From assembly GCF_000171815.1 (NCBI RefSeq), contig NZ_ABGR01000005.1, positions 122,577 through 186,576 on the forward strand: a stretch of 64,000 bases of DNA, in the 5' to 3' direction. The DNA comes from Vibrio sp. AND4 (GTDB lineage Bacteria; Pseudomonadota; Gammaproteobacteria; Enterobacterales; Vibrionaceae). Below, piece by piece: positions 29,609 through 38,440 of the stretch. The position numbers were made by a program, and so were the translations under genes. Position 1 is the stretch's first letter. Each line of letters begins with the position of its first letter. Under the pieces are notes generated by a model. It had not been told where the DNA came from, searched no databases, and worked only from the letters and a program-made list of their open reading frames with translations.

Positions 29609-30307
29609 TTAATCGTTTGATTCTGTGCCAAGAAGATTCTTGTAGATGAGTGCGCCGAGAATACCACCAACGATTGGTGCTACCCAAAATAGCCATAGCT
29701 GTGATATCGCCCAGTCGCCAACAAATACTGCAACACCAGTACTACGTGCTGGGTTAACCGATGTGTTCGTTACAGGGATACTGATTAGGTGAATCAGTGT
29801 TAAACACAGGCCGATCGCGATAGGCGCAAAGCCTTGCGGTGCGCGTTTGTCTGTTGCGCCCATGATCACGATAAGGAACATCATCGTCATCACAACTTCA
29901 GTGACTAACGCTGCAACCATTGAATATTGGCCTGGAGAATGAGCGCCATAGCCGTTTGACGCGAAACCAGAACCAACAACATCAAAGCCCGCTTGGCCCG
30001 TTGCGATAACGTAGAGTACGCCACCTGCAATCACACCACCAATAACTTGCGCGATAATGTAAGGGACAACATCTTTTGTATCAAAGCGACCACCCGCCCA
30101 CAAACCGATGGTTACCGCCGGGTTTAGGTGGCAGCCCGAGATGTGGCCAATCGCAAACGCCATCGTAAGAACGGTGAGACCGAAAGCGAGAGAAACCCCC
30201 AGAAGACCAATGCCTACATCTGGGAAGCCAGCAGCCAATACTGCACTACCACAACCACCAAGTACTAACCAAAAAGTACCAAAAACCTCTGCCATGTATT
30301 TATTCAT
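29609..30307 (-). CDS. aqpZ: aquaporin Z
   Basis: A 232-residue water channel of the inner membrane. Six helices and both half-helix NPA motifs are present (HLNPAVT, about 60-66; SVNPARSTG, about 182-190). The Arg after the second NPA and the His in the first half match the water-selective filter. Length equals E. coli AqpZ (231). It converges with recR and begins at ATG 30307 with GGAAATA upstream. Confidence 0.95.
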   Translation of the reverse strand: MNKYMAEVFGTFWLVLGGCGSAVLAAGFPDVGIGLLGVSLAFGLTVLTMAFAIGHISGCHLNPAVTIGLWAGGRFDTKDVVPYIIAQVIGGVIAGGVLYVIATGQAGFDVVGSGFASNGYGAHSPGQYSMVAALVTEVVMTMMFLIVIMGATDKRAPQGFAPIAIGLCLTLIHLISIPVTNTSVNPARSTGVAVFVGDWAISQLWLFWVAPIVGGILGALIYKNLLGTESND

Positions 30308-30575
30308 ATTATTTCCTATATTGGATTTAGATTACCCGCTGAACATAGTAGAGAACTGTCAAGAAAGTGTGAGTTGAAGCACGTAAATTAGCTCAAATAC
30401 GGATTTAGAGTGAATTTGTCTCAGATGTGAAACGGAACGGGTAGGTCAATGAGCCAAAAAGAGAAACTTGTAAAGTACACGGTTTAGCTATTTTCAAATA
30501 CTAAGATAAGGTATTGATTGTGGTGAGCGAGCAAGAAACCGAATGCTGTACGATTGACTGTCACTTGAGAGGGTG

Positions 30576-30824
30576 TTAGGTGAGCAGCTCTAACTCAGTA
30601 ATATTGATTAGGGCTTCTTGGTTGGTTTTACCACATACGAACGTGCACGGTTTGAATTCGTGGCAAACTTTTGGTCGCTCAGGCTTTTCGAATAGCTTGC
30701 ATAGATTGTCGTCATTCAGCTGAATGCAGCGTTCACCTGCTGGTTTGCCATTTGGCATACCAGGAATAGGGGAAGAAATACTTGGTGCAATGCAGCAAGC
30801 ACCGCAACCTAATCGACAATCCAT
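30576..30824 (-). CDS. YkgJ family cysteine cluster protein
   Basis: An 82-residue protein with eight cysteines, starting MDCRLGCGACCIAPSIS, then GERCIQL, LCKLFEKPERPKVCHEFKP and a late CTFVCG. The CxxCGACC pattern is the YkgJ/UPF0153 zinc or iron-sulphur binding signature; function is unknown. It is divergent from a second cysteine-cluster gene (31045), which hints at shared metal biology, though the two are in different subfamilies. Confidence 0.8.
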   Translation of the reverse strand: MDCRLGCGACCIAPSISSPIPGMPNGKPAGERCIQLNDDNLCKLFEKPERPKVCHEFKPCTFVCGKTNQEALINITELELLT

Positions 30825-31044
30825 CTAAAAAACCTCGTAAAAATGAAGTGGGCATTATGATCATTTCTCGCTAGATTGGAAGAGGCGTGCGTAAATTCTT
30901 TCCATAAGATCATGTTGGGCAAATACGAACAAATCTTACTCAATATTCTGATCTCTCCAGAAAAACCGTAAAACTTGAATTTTGCCGTTCAGAGAGGTAT
31001 AAATCGCTCCCAATTCAATCCCATTCGGTAAAAGTAACAAGCGT

Positions 31045-31497
31045 ATGAGCACCCCATTTTGGCAAAGTAAATCGTTAGAACACATGACAGAAGGAGAGTG
31101 GGAATCTCTCTGTGATGGGTGTGGTAAATGCTGCTTACACAAGCTAATGGATGAAGATACGGACGAAATATACTATACCAACGTAGCGTGTAGTTGGTTA
31201 AACAGCAAAACATGCTCGTGCAAAGATTACCCAAATCGTTTCACTTCAGGTGAAGAGTGCACCAAGCTAACCCGTGAAGACATTGATGACTTCACCTGGT
31301 TGCCACCTACGTGTGCGTACCGCTTGCTGGCTGAAAAGCAGCCACTACCAGAGTGGCACCCACTTATCACAGGCTCTAAGTCTGCGATGCATGCAGCCGG
31401 TGAGAGTGTACGAAACAAAGTGGTGTATGAGATTGACGTGGTAGACTGGGCCGATCACATTCAAAACTTACCGGATAGACTAAAACCTCAAAAGTAG
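31045..31497 (+). CDS. ycgN: YcgN family cysteine cluster protein
   Basis: A 150-residue protein of the UPF0260/YcgN family. It shows [27 protein letters not shown], then SCKDYPNRF and PPTCAYRLL, nine conserved Cys in all, and the final [12 protein letters not shown] segment. The family probably binds metal; no reaction is known. It stands alone, starting with a weak ribosome site. Confidence 0.85.
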   Translation: MSTPFWQSKSLEHMTEGEWESLCDGCGKCCLHKLMDEDTDEIYYTNVACSWLNSKTCSCKDYPNRFTSGEECTKLTREDIDDFTWLPPTCAYRLLAEKQPLPEWHPLITGSKSAMHAAGESVRNKVVYEIDVVDWADHIQNLPDRLKPQK

Positions 31498-31596
31498 CGT
31501 TCATCGTATACACTTCCGTGTTGTAAATATGGATTGTGTGTAATCCAAAAGGCTTAGCGCAGTGACCAAAACTGTTATTTTTGAACAGCGCAGTCC

Positions 31597-32220
31597 TCAT
31601 TGAGTGACGAGGGTTTTGATATAAGTATAGTGTTCGATCTTTGAGTTAAATCTGTTGGGGCGGCTATGAATGCGTTGGTAGCCATTGTTTTCGTAGTACT
31701 GGAAACTGCACTGTGTATCGGTATACAAGAAATAACCTTGTGAGCCTTTTTCCGTTAAGTAATTTTCGAAAGCTTGCATTAAAGTCGAACCAATATGATT
31801 GCGGCGATAATTTTTATCTACGCAGAACAACAAAAGCTCACTGTCACAATTATGGTCGTTTCCTCCCTTAGCTTGTTTCTTTCTGGTATTCATCTCGGAA
31901 AGCAAGGTGCGTCCGGGGGCGCTCATTTGCAATCTTGCTGTCGCTTTATTGATAATTGTTTCTCGTTCAAATGTCAGCGCTTTATCAAACGTTTTGCTGG
32001 TTGAGCCAATCAATACACCACAAACGAGCCCCTTGAATTCGGCTATTTTGATAAAATTGCCATTAAAAAAGTCATTGGCAGTAAAAATGGTGGCTAATTG
32101 GTAATGGATCTCCTCATTCTTAACTGATGTAAAGACTTTGAGATCTAGGTTGGAAGCAAACAGATCAACTACCGCTTTAAAATCTTCCACGGTTGCATCG
32201 CGATATTGGATTGTTTTCAT
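31597..32220 (-). CDS. GNAT family N-acetyltransferase
   Basis: A 207-residue protein with the GNAT fold: N-terminal IQYRDATVEDFKAVVDLF, a central strand FKGLVCGVLIGS and the acetyl-CoA loop NYRRNHIGSTLMQAFENYL (R/Q-x-x-G/A-like, about 135-150), ending YTDTQCSFQYYENNGYQRI. Substrate unknown. I use ATG 32220 rather than TTG 32253 because the fold starts right after it. The codons are more A/T-rich than in the housekeeping genes. Confidence 0.8.
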   Translation of the reverse strand: MKTIQYRDATVEDFKAVVDLFASNLDLKVFTSVKNEEIHYQLATIFTANDFFNGNFIKIAEFKGLVCGVLIGSTSKTFDKALTFERETIINKATARLQMSAPGRTLLSEMNTRKKQAKGGNDHNCDSELLLFCVDKNYRRNHIGSTLMQAFENYLTEKGSQGYFLYTDTQCSFQYYENNGYQRIHSRPNRFNSKIEHYTYIKTLVTQ

Positions 32221-32378
32221 GTTTTTAATCGAATATATGAGTGGTGAAATCAATGGCTAAGTCACAGCACGTATCAATACAGAGGCATTCGCATCGTGTG
32301 GAGTTAGGGACAACCTCGATCTGAGATGGCCCCTAACGTTTGACATCTTTTATCAATGTAATTTAGTTGTCATTGAGA

Positions 32379-33272
32379 CTAAGGCTTACTCGGGTAACCA
32401 AATACATCATTGTTGTTTGCTGATTTTCCTGTTTGAGGCTCGGTGATATCCCAGTGTTCAACGATCAAACCTTCGCTGTCAAAGCGGAAAATATCGATAT
32501 AACCAACCCCTAGATCGTCTTTTTTATCAAGATTGGTCTGTTTAGAGTGAACAAGAACCATATCACCCATTGCGATGGTCTTAGCAATGTCGGTTTTTAA
32601 TCTAGTACCGTTACTGTTTAGGTAATCCAGGTAGCCAAGCAACGCATCTTTACCGTCAGGAACTTCAGGGTTATGCTGAATATAAGTCTCATCAGAAACG
32701 TATTGCTTTACAGCCTTTGTATCTGATGGTTTGTCAAAACTCTTTAAGACGGCGATAGCTCTTTCTCTATTGCGTTCGATATCTTGAGTCGAGTCATAAA
32801 TGTTGGCGTCTGGGCCTTGGTACATAGTGTTTTTATTGGCAGATTTCTTTGGTACTTGTTGGTAGTGATCCCAGTGCTCTACTAACTTGCCATCTTCTTC
32901 TCTCCAGATATCCACATAGACATATTCCGCGCCATCGGAAGAGGTCCAAACAGAATGTATTGCTACGTATGGTCCCTCAGCAATAGTGCGATAAAGGTCA
33001 ACTTTCACATTTGGATCGGCGGTTAATTCACCTGCTACCGCTTTTATCAGTTCAACAGGGCCATCGCCATAGGCTGTGGCGTGTTGAATGTATGTTTCAC
33101 CGATATATTTGCCAAAATTATTCAAGTTTCGATACGCCAGTACATCCTGATAAAAACCTTCAGCAATTTTTATTGAGTTACTTGTTTGAGCATCGATGGT
33201 GCTTAGGTTTGCGAAGCTAGGAACAGCGAATAGGCAAACTGCCACTCCAATTGCGGTAGATTTAAAAGACAT
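32379..33272 (-). CDS. secreted protein with two NTF2-like (SnoaL-type) domains
   Basis: A 297-residue protein with a signal peptide (residues 1-21, cleavage after SFA) and two NTF2-like units. The repeats share an IQHxxxxGDG/PDG turn (IQHATAYGDGP and IQHNPEVPDGK) and a WREEDGKLVEHWDHYQ / FRFDSEGLIVEHWDIT core, typical of SnoaL-like proteins. Related proteins are annotated as predicted SnoaL-like aldol condensation enzymes, but no reaction is shown. AAGGAAAATG gives a clear start. Tandem fusion plus export suggests a periplasmic or extracellular role. Confidence 0.75.
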   Translation of the reverse strand: MSFKSTAIGVAVCLFAVPSFANLSTIDAQTSNSIKIAEGFYQDVLAYRNLNNFGKYIGETYIQHATAYGDGPVELIKAVAGELTADPNVKVDLYRTIAEGPYVAIHSVWTSSDGAEYVYVDIWREEDGKLVEHWDHYQQVPKKSANKNTMYQGPDANIYDSTQDIERNRERAIAVLKSFDKPSDTKAVKQYVSDETYIQHNPEVPDGKDALLGYLDYLNSNGTRLKTDIAKTIAMGDMVLVHSKQTNLDKKDDLGVGYIDIFRFDSEGLIVEHWDITEPQTGKSANNNDVFGYPSKP

Positions 33273-33677
33273 TTCATTTTCCTTATTCGGTATTTGATTG
33301 ACCTTCTAAATGCTAATTCTTTAATCTCATTAAATATATAGAATGGTTTCGATGTTAGGCATGAAAGAATTCGATGGTTTATTTTGGCAAGTTGTCATGC
33401 CTGAAAAGACTTTGCGGTTTGTGGGGTACTTGTGTGATGGTTCTTGCGTTTTACAACGATTAACCGGATAGATTCAAAGAAAACTAGCTTCACCAGCCTC
33501 TGCGGCATTGGGACAAACTTCTATTAGCAAGCTTTGATAAGTCAAGGAATCAAATAAGACTGCGAAGAGACACGTCACTTTGATATTTTTTGCCTATCGG
33601 GAATGGAATAGATGAGAAGTGATTTAGAGTAAGCAAGGTTCGTTTCTTCGGAGGAGTGTATTTATGACTATGTAAAT
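33273..33677. other. gene-free region between secreted protein and effector operon
   Basis: About 400 A/T-rich bases with no frame that looks coding on either strand. It holds the promoter side of the NTF2-like gene and the 3' flank of the effector operon. I see no repeat, tRNA or insertion sequence end that would explain how the neighbouring genes arrived. Confidence 0.4.
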
Positions 33678-33708
33678 ATAAGCGGGAAGGTAGGGGCTTC
33701 CCGCTTAT
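33678..33708 (-). terminator. strong hairpin after the RhoGAP effector gene
   Basis: Perfect 12-bp stem ATAAGCGGGAAG/CTTCCCGCTTAT with a seven-base loop, ten bases past the effector stop. The T-run on the minus strand is short (ATATTT), so it may be a weak terminator or an RNA-stability element. Confidence 0.6.
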
Positions 33709-33718
33709 CAAAGCTAGA

Positions 33719-34519
33719 TCACGAACTAATCATCTCTGTGAAGAATGCAACAAATTCTGCATTTCTTGTTAAATTAATTACACGACTGTTATCGAAGTTT
33801 GGTCCTAATACGACCCCTAGATTATATGGAGTCATGCGGTTTTCATCGCTGTGAGCGCTAATCTGTTTAGCGAGATTAATGGCGTCTTGCGCCATTTCCG
33901 GCATTTCGGTTAATGGTGGAAGGTTTTTGCTATTGGTGTACTCAGTAACCAAATCACTGATAGCTGCTGCGTCTTTAGCAGGTAGATGCTCCCGGATATT
34001 CTTTTTAAAGGCACCAGTAAGAGCATGGAGGGGGAAATTTTCGAGGTCTTCTTTTTTCGTCGATTGAAGTACTTCATTGACTTGGTGTGTCACGCCTGAT
34101 AATCGCATAAGCCCGTCCTCCTTTAGCTTTCCTTCGTTCCCATCGAAAACAGCAAAAATGTCCTTGTTTTGAGCAGTTGCAACTTTAGTTTTTTCTTGTG
34201 AGACTGCTGCTTCTTGAGAGGCAGTTGCAGCCTTATTTGCACCTTCATTTTTGTTGGTTCGCCGACTGAACATTTGACTTATTGCATTGGAAATCTCACC
34301 AAAGAAGTTTGAGATAGAGGTAATCAACCGAGACATTTTCCCTTTACCGACTTCTGCAGCTTGAGATGATGTTTCAGACAGCTTAACTGTTTGTACCTTT
34401 CCACTTAAATTAAGGTGGGCTTCTTGTCGCACTGAATTGTTCTTTGGTTGTTCAAGCTTTGCTTTCAATTCAGTGTTTACTTCACGTGATACTACTGGTG
34501 TACTTCCGTACCTTAACAT
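33719..34519 (-). CDS. predicted type III effector with eukaryotic-type RhoGAP domain
   Basis: A 266-residue protein. Residues 1-60 are polar, Ser/Gln/Lys-rich and free of a Sec signal, as in type III secreted proteins. Residues 62-85 form an amphipathic helix (MSRLITSISNFFGEISNAIS). Residues about 120-266 match the eukaryotic RhoGAP domain: GLMRLSG with R139 in the arginine-finger place, FKKNIREHLP with K172, and SDENRMTPYNLGVVLGPNF with N233, the three catalytic positions of p50RhoGAP. It would switch off host Rho, Rac or Cdc42. The chaperone-like gene ends 18 bases upstream. It is not the YopE/ExoS bacterial GAP fold. No secretion genes are in the window. Confidence 0.8.
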   Translation of the reverse strand: MLRYGSTPVVSREVNTELKAKLEQPKNNSVRQEAHLNLSGKVQTVKLSETSSQAAEVGKGKMSRLITSISNFFGEISNAISQMFSRRTNKNEGANKAATASQEAAVSQEKTKVATAQNKDIFAVFDGNEGKLKEDGLMRLSGVTHQVNEVLQSTKKEDLENFPLHALTGAFKKNIREHLPAKDAAAISDLVTEYTNSKNLPPLTEMPEMAQDAINLAKQISAHSDENRMTPYNLGVVLGPNFDNSRVINLTRNAEFVAFFTEMISS

Positions 34520-34537
34520 ATATTTATCCTTTTCTAA

Positions 34538-34981
34538 CTAGCAGCGAATGCCGCTGAATATCTCTGAATTGCTCGATAGTTGATTGCAGGTTTCATCTTT
34601 ATTAAGCACGGTTTGAATCGTCTCATTAGAGGAGATAACTGCTTCCAGTTGCTCCAAAATACTATCTTCTGTTAAACCTTGTATTGACTGCCTGTTCCAG
34701 AGTAAAAACAGCTTGGTCTGTTGATCATATGAAAACACTGGTGGCATAAGTTGCTCAGAGAAGTGGTTTTCACTAAGAAGACTCAAAAGTTCTTCCATAC
34801 TGGTTTCTGGCATTTTGTCTAAAAGGGAATAGATGAGCAGGTGATCCTCTGGAAACTCCTTAAAGTGGTATGTGTTATCACCGATTTCCAGAGAAATTAT
34901 TTCTTTGTTTAAATCTTGTACACTAGTATCAAAACCAATTTTCTTCAGCAGTAACTGAAAACAGTTGTGTAAATTAGACAC
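34538..34981 (-). CDS. probable class I type III secretion chaperone
   Basis: A 147-residue strongly acidic protein (about 23 Asp/Glu against 9 Lys/Arg). It has the CesT/SycE-type outline: N-terminal helix NCFQLLLKKIGF, short strands (ISLEIGDNTYHFKEF, HLLIYSLLDKM), LFLLWNRQSI strand, and a C-terminal helix ILEQLEAVISSNETIQTVL. Individual family residues are poorly conserved in this fold, so the call rests on size, charge, secondary-structure pattern and its place directly before the RhoGAP protein. It is the first gene of the two-gene operon. Confidence 0.68.
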   Translation of the reverse strand: MSNLHNCFQLLLKKIGFDTSVQDLNKEIISLEIGDNTYHFKEFPEDHLLIYSLLDKMPETSMEELLSLLSENHFSEQLMPPVFSYDQQTKLFLLWNRQSIQGLTEDSILEQLEAVISSNETIQTVLNKDETCNQLSSNSEIFSGIRC

Positions 34982-35013
34982 TTCTTCGAACCTAGAACAA
35001 TATGTATGGTCGA

Positions 35014-35067
35014 ATTATAGGTGCAATGAAGTACCCAAGTTACCAATAGAAAGCTTTATTTTTTTAT
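35014..35067 (-). promoter_or_regulatory. candidate ExsA-type promoter of the chaperone-effector operon
   Basis: Read on the minus strand: an A-rich tract containing TNAAAANA (about 35058-35067), then TTGGTA (35041-35046, containing TGnnA), a 21-bp spacer and a perfect TATAAT (35014-35019). Promoters activated by ExsA in Pseudomonas, as I recall, have this A-tract, TGnnA and a -35/-10 spacing of 21-22 bp instead of 17. The other half-site (GnC) is imperfect. Confidence 0.45.
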
Positions 35068-35206
35068 ATAAAAGACGGCAATTACCATGGCGCGATTTTT
35101 CTTGATTATTTTCGCTGCTAATAAGAAGTCATCGGCTGCTCAAAGAAGACTTTGCGTGCGGGCTAGGCAACACAATTATGGGGAAACCATGTGGGTGTGG
35201 TTCTGC

Positions 35207-36112
35207 TTATTTCATTAAATCTTTAAACCAAGCATGGCGTTGAGATTGTTTATTTCGGTTATGCCAGACTTTTACAATATTGAAAGGGGGAAGTTCAAAA
35301 GGCAACGGCGCTTGTTCAAAATCTTTAAATATTGATTGTGCCAAGCGAGCAGGCATGGTCGCAATAATATTTGTTTCTTTGATTAAAGAGGCTATCGATG
35401 CAAAGCTTGGTGCTGTTGTCACCACTCTTCTTCTTTTGCCTAATTTGTGTAGTAGGGTGTCAATCTCTGTATGATGAGATTGTCCAAATGACATGATTGC
35501 ATGCGGCATTTGACAGTATTGATCCAAGGTTTTTGGGGCGCTTTGCTTTGATGGGTTGTAAAAACACACATCTTGATCACTTAACACTTTGGTTTGAACT
35601 AAATCTGATTCATTACTGGTGAGTTCTGGTGAGAGAACGAGGTCTACATTACCTGAGCGTAACAATGAAGCCCACTGAAGCTGGGTTCTGGCTGGCGCGA
35701 TATGTAAAGAGCTCTTTGGAGCCTCTTCTTGAAACCGATGAAACATAGGTTTTATGATGGTTTCTATCTCATAGTCATTTGCAGCAACGGTAAAACTGGC
35801 CGTATCTATTGATGGGTCGTATTGTTGTTGGCTAGCGAATGTTTGCATAGCAATTACGATTTCTCTGGCATGGTGAATAAGTTCTGTCGCTTTTGGCGTT
35901 GGTGCAATGCTTCTACCCGAGGCAACAAATAACTCGTCTTTCACTATCTTACGTAACTGATTCAGCCCGTGACTAACGGTTGATTGTGTCACTTTCAAAC
36001 TTTCGGCTGCTTTCGTTACCGATTGATTTTCATAAACGCTAATAAACATACGCAGTAAGCGTCCATCCAAAGAGGTGTAATCAAAATTGTTCATAAGTGC
36101 TGTTGAGTTCAT
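35207..36112 (-). CDS. LysR-family transcriptional regulator
   Basis: A 301-residue LysR protein with the helix-turn-helix at about residues 16-75 (VYENQSVTKAAESLKVTQSTVSHGLNQLRK) and an effector domain. DELFVASGRSIAPTPKA is the usual linker region. The ligand is unknown. It lies between the effector operon and the glsB-gad genes, with terminator-like elements on one side, so its targets cannot be told. A second Met is at residue 7; neither start has a good ribosome site. Confidence 0.85.
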   Translation of the reverse strand: MNSTALMNNFDYTSLDGRLLRMFISVYENQSVTKAAESLKVTQSTVSHGLNQLRKIVKDELFVASGRSIAPTPKATELIHHAREIVIAMQTFASQQQYDPSIDTASFTVAANDYEIETIIKPMFHRFQEEAPKSSLHIAPARTQLQWASLLRSGNVDLVLSPELTSNESDLVQTKVLSDQDVCFYNPSKQSAPKTLDQYCQMPHAIMSFGQSHHTEIDTLLHKLGKRRRVVTTAPSFASIASLIKETNIIATMPARLAQSIFKDFEQAPLPFELPPFNIVKVWHNRNKQSQRHAWFKDLMK

Positions 36113-36248
36113 GGATTATATCGATGAGACACTTTTAACACGATGACCTCAATTTAAAAAGCGATAAGAATCACAGGGCGTTAGGCTTTTTAACGATAGA
36201 TTTCCAAGTGTGCGGAATCTCGCAAGCACTCAAATGACTTATGGCCAA

Positions 36249-36291
36249 AAACAAGCAAGCCTTTCATCCCGAAAGGCTTGCTTGTTTTTGA
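36249..36291 (-). terminator. strong terminator after the glsB-type gene
   Basis: Stem AAACAAGCAAGCCTTT/AAAGGCTTGCTTGTTT (16 bp) with a six-base loop and T-runs on both sides. It ends the gadB-aspT-glsB direction and could also act on the + strand. Confidence 0.88.
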
Positions 36292-36306
36292 AGGAATGAA
36301 GTGCAC

Positions 36307-36558
36307 TCAACCCCTAATAAAGCGGTTGTAGACAAATAACACAACGAAGGCACCCGCTGTTGCGGTGATGATACTACCTATATTAACGCCGTCGGTACCA
36401 CCAAGGCCGATAAAGCTCCCCAAGAAACCGCCGACAAAGGCGCCCACAATCCCTAGTACCATGGTGGCAAGCCAACCGCCACCATCATTTCCTGGCATCA
36501 ACCATTTGGCGAGCGCGCCAGCTATCAAACCAAGAATAATCCAAGATAGAAAGCCCAT
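36307..36558 (-). CDS. GlsB/YeaQ/YmgE family stress-response membrane protein
   Basis: An 83-residue protein with three predicted helices rich in Gly: FLSWIILGLIAGALAKWLMPGNDGGGW is the family opening, then GIVGAFVGGFLGSFIG. The transglycosylase-associated/GlsB family is induced by general and envelope stress; no activity is known. It is 80 bases after the exchanger gene in the same direction, so it may be transcribed with it and shares the strong terminator. Confidence 0.9.
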   Translation of the reverse strand: MGFLSWIILGLIAGALAKWLMPGNDGGGWLATMVLGIVGAFVGGFLGSFIGLGGTDGVNIGSIITATAGAFVVLFVYNRFIRG

Positions 36559-36638
36559 GATTTCTCCTTACTCTTTAATCAATTAGTGTTCAACTCGATT
36601 AAATCATAGTTCATTGTGAGTAATGTGCAGATTCTTAA

Positions 36639-38366
36639 TTAACTAATGACCATTGCTATGTAGCCTAAAATCAACACAAGTACCGAAGTCAGCGCGTAAG
36701 GCACGGGATAGCCGATGGCTGGCATATCACTTTGGCAAGCATCTTGTGCGCCTTTCATTGCCGGCGTGCTGTTGCGACCTCCCGCGCAGGCGCCGGCCAA
36801 AATAGCAGGGTTCATCTTGCGGACATACAAGCCATACAACCAAGCCAGCAATGGCGGTACAAGGGCTGCAATTACACCGAGCAACGCGATTTTTATAACG
36901 ATGATACCTTGGAAGGAGGCGAGAATTTTGGGACCCACAGTCGCGGCAAGTACAGCCACAAATAGGTTGAGGCCAATGTCTTGTAAGAAACTTCTTGCGC
37001 CTTCACTCATCGGCCCGCCAAAGGCAGGATTTCGTGTGCGAAGAAAGGAAAATACGATGCCAGTTAACATGCATCCGGCTGAGGTTCCAAGCGCAAATGG
37101 AATTCCTGCTAACGTGACGCTGAAGTGGCCGAAAATATAGCCTACAAGTAATGATAGGGCGAGATAAAAGGTCTCAGTTACCGTGTTCTCAACAATGGCA
37201 ATGCTGTTAAGTTGTGACGCAGTGTTTTCTACACACCATTTGGAACCAGCGATACGGATGACATCCCCAACTTCCACTTTAGTTTGAGGTAACAAAGGTT
37301 GTTGATGGCCTTGTCTAAATAGGGCTTTAAAGTAGACACCAAACCCCACTTCAGCATGCAGCTGCGCAATGGTTTTACCAGCGTGTTCAGACTTACCCAA
37401 GTGAATGTCGGCAACCTCAATATCGATATTTCTTGCTCGAGGATCGTCAACCTCGTTGCCAATATCCGTTTCACCTTCAGCGATTAACACCCTATATTCC
37501 CCGCGCACACCAATCACGTCATTGAGAGCTAACGTTGGATTCTGCGACGCTTCGAACACTTCATCACCTCGTACGACTTTGAGAACGGCGGTGTCAGGAA
37601 AAGACTGGTATAGATCCTGAACTGAACGCCCGACAAGCGCCTGATTTGTCACTTTGTAGGCTCGAACGTCAATGGGAAGAGCACCAACGGCAGAGAAACC
37701 AAAAGTGCTTGGTAGCTTCTCATCCTCGTTACCCGTCGAAAATTCGGCTTCGGCATCTTTACCTGCTTTCACCGGATCGATACCAAAAAGGGCTGGTAGG
37801 TATTTGATGAACAGGATAATAAGTACCGTTGATAAGACGTAGCTAATCGCGTAACCGGCAGCGATATTCGCGCTCACGTGATCGATACTCATGCCTTCTG
37901 GTGGCGTGAATGCCCCGGAGCTGATGGCTGATTGAGCAACCCCCATTACTGCGGTCACTGTATAGCTACCGGAGATGATGCCAGCGGCGTATCCAGGTTC
38001 AAGCCCCATGAGTTTGGCACCGATGACCACAATCGCGAAATTGCTAAATACCACGATCAAACCTATCACGATAAAATCGATGCCTCCGCGCGCTAACCCA
38101 GAGAAGAATTGAGGGCCAACTTTCATCCCGATGGCGTACATGAACATCATTAAGAAAATATCTGAGACCAGTCCGGGTTCTTCGATTTTTAGCCCATAGA
38201 CAGAGAACGACGTCAGTGCTAGAGCCACGCCCACCACCAATGTGCCTGCAGTGGTACCTAAGCTCACACCTTTAAAAGTTCGCCGGCCCAGTGGGTAACC
38301 AACAGCGAGTGATAAAAACAGAAATACGAACGGATTCTCGGACAAGTAACTAAAAAGAAAAGACAT
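36639..38366 (-). CDS. AspT/YidE/YbjL-family exchanger
   Basis: A 575-residue inner-membrane protein. Two five-helix membrane halves (AspT/YidE/YbjL duplication) flank two cytoplasmic RCK_C (TrkA-C) domains in the middle (about 210-370). Family motifs are GSYTVTAVMGVAQ and, in the second half, GGRNSTPAMKGAQ. Characterised AspT swaps aspartate for alanine, coupling decarboxylation to proton export. Here the gene follows glutamate decarboxylase by 74 bases, so a glutamate/GABA exchange is a reasonable inference. Confidence 0.85.
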   Translation of the reverse strand: MSFLFSYLSENPFVFLFLSLAVGYPLGRRTFKGVSLGTTAGTLVVGVALALTSFSVYGLKIEEPGLVSDIFLMMFMYAIGMKVGPQFFSGLARGGIDFIVIGLIVVFSNFAIVVIGAKLMGLEPGYAAGIISGSYTVTAVMGVAQSAISSGAFTPPEGMSIDHVSANIAAGYAISYVLSTVLIILFIKYLPALFGIDPVKAGKDAEAEFSTGNEDEKLPSTFGFSAVGALPIDVRAYKVTNQALVGRSVQDLYQSFPDTAVLKVVRGDEVFEASQNPTLALNDVIGVRGEYRVLIAEGETDIGNEVDDPRARNIDIEVADIHLGKSEHAGKTIAQLHAEVGFGVYFKALFRQGHQQPLLPQTKVEVGDVIRIAGSKWCVENTASQLNSIAIVENTVTETFYLALSLLVGYIFGHFSVTLAGIPFALGTSAGCMLTGIVFSFLRTRNPAFGGPMSEGARSFLQDIGLNLFVAVLAATVGPKILASFQGIIVIKIALLGVIAALVPPLLAWLYGLYVRKMNPAILAGACAGGRNSTPAMKGAQDACQSDMPAIGYPVPYALTSVLVLILGYIAMVIS

Positions 38367-38440
38367 AGTGTCACCTGTTATCTTAAACGTTGAAAAGCAA
38401 GGAGCAACCAGTACGCCTTGCTCAGTGTGGAAGGAGACAG

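Noticed and set aside
32300..32340. Imperfect inverted repeat GTTAGGG...CCCTAAC after the NTF2-like gene
   Set aside because: Possible hairpin, but mismatched inside and without a T-run; not strong enough to name.
29600..36600. Genomic island with mobile elements
   Set aside because: The stretch looks accessory and A/T-richer, but I found no integrase, transposase, tRNA or attachment repeats to support an island.
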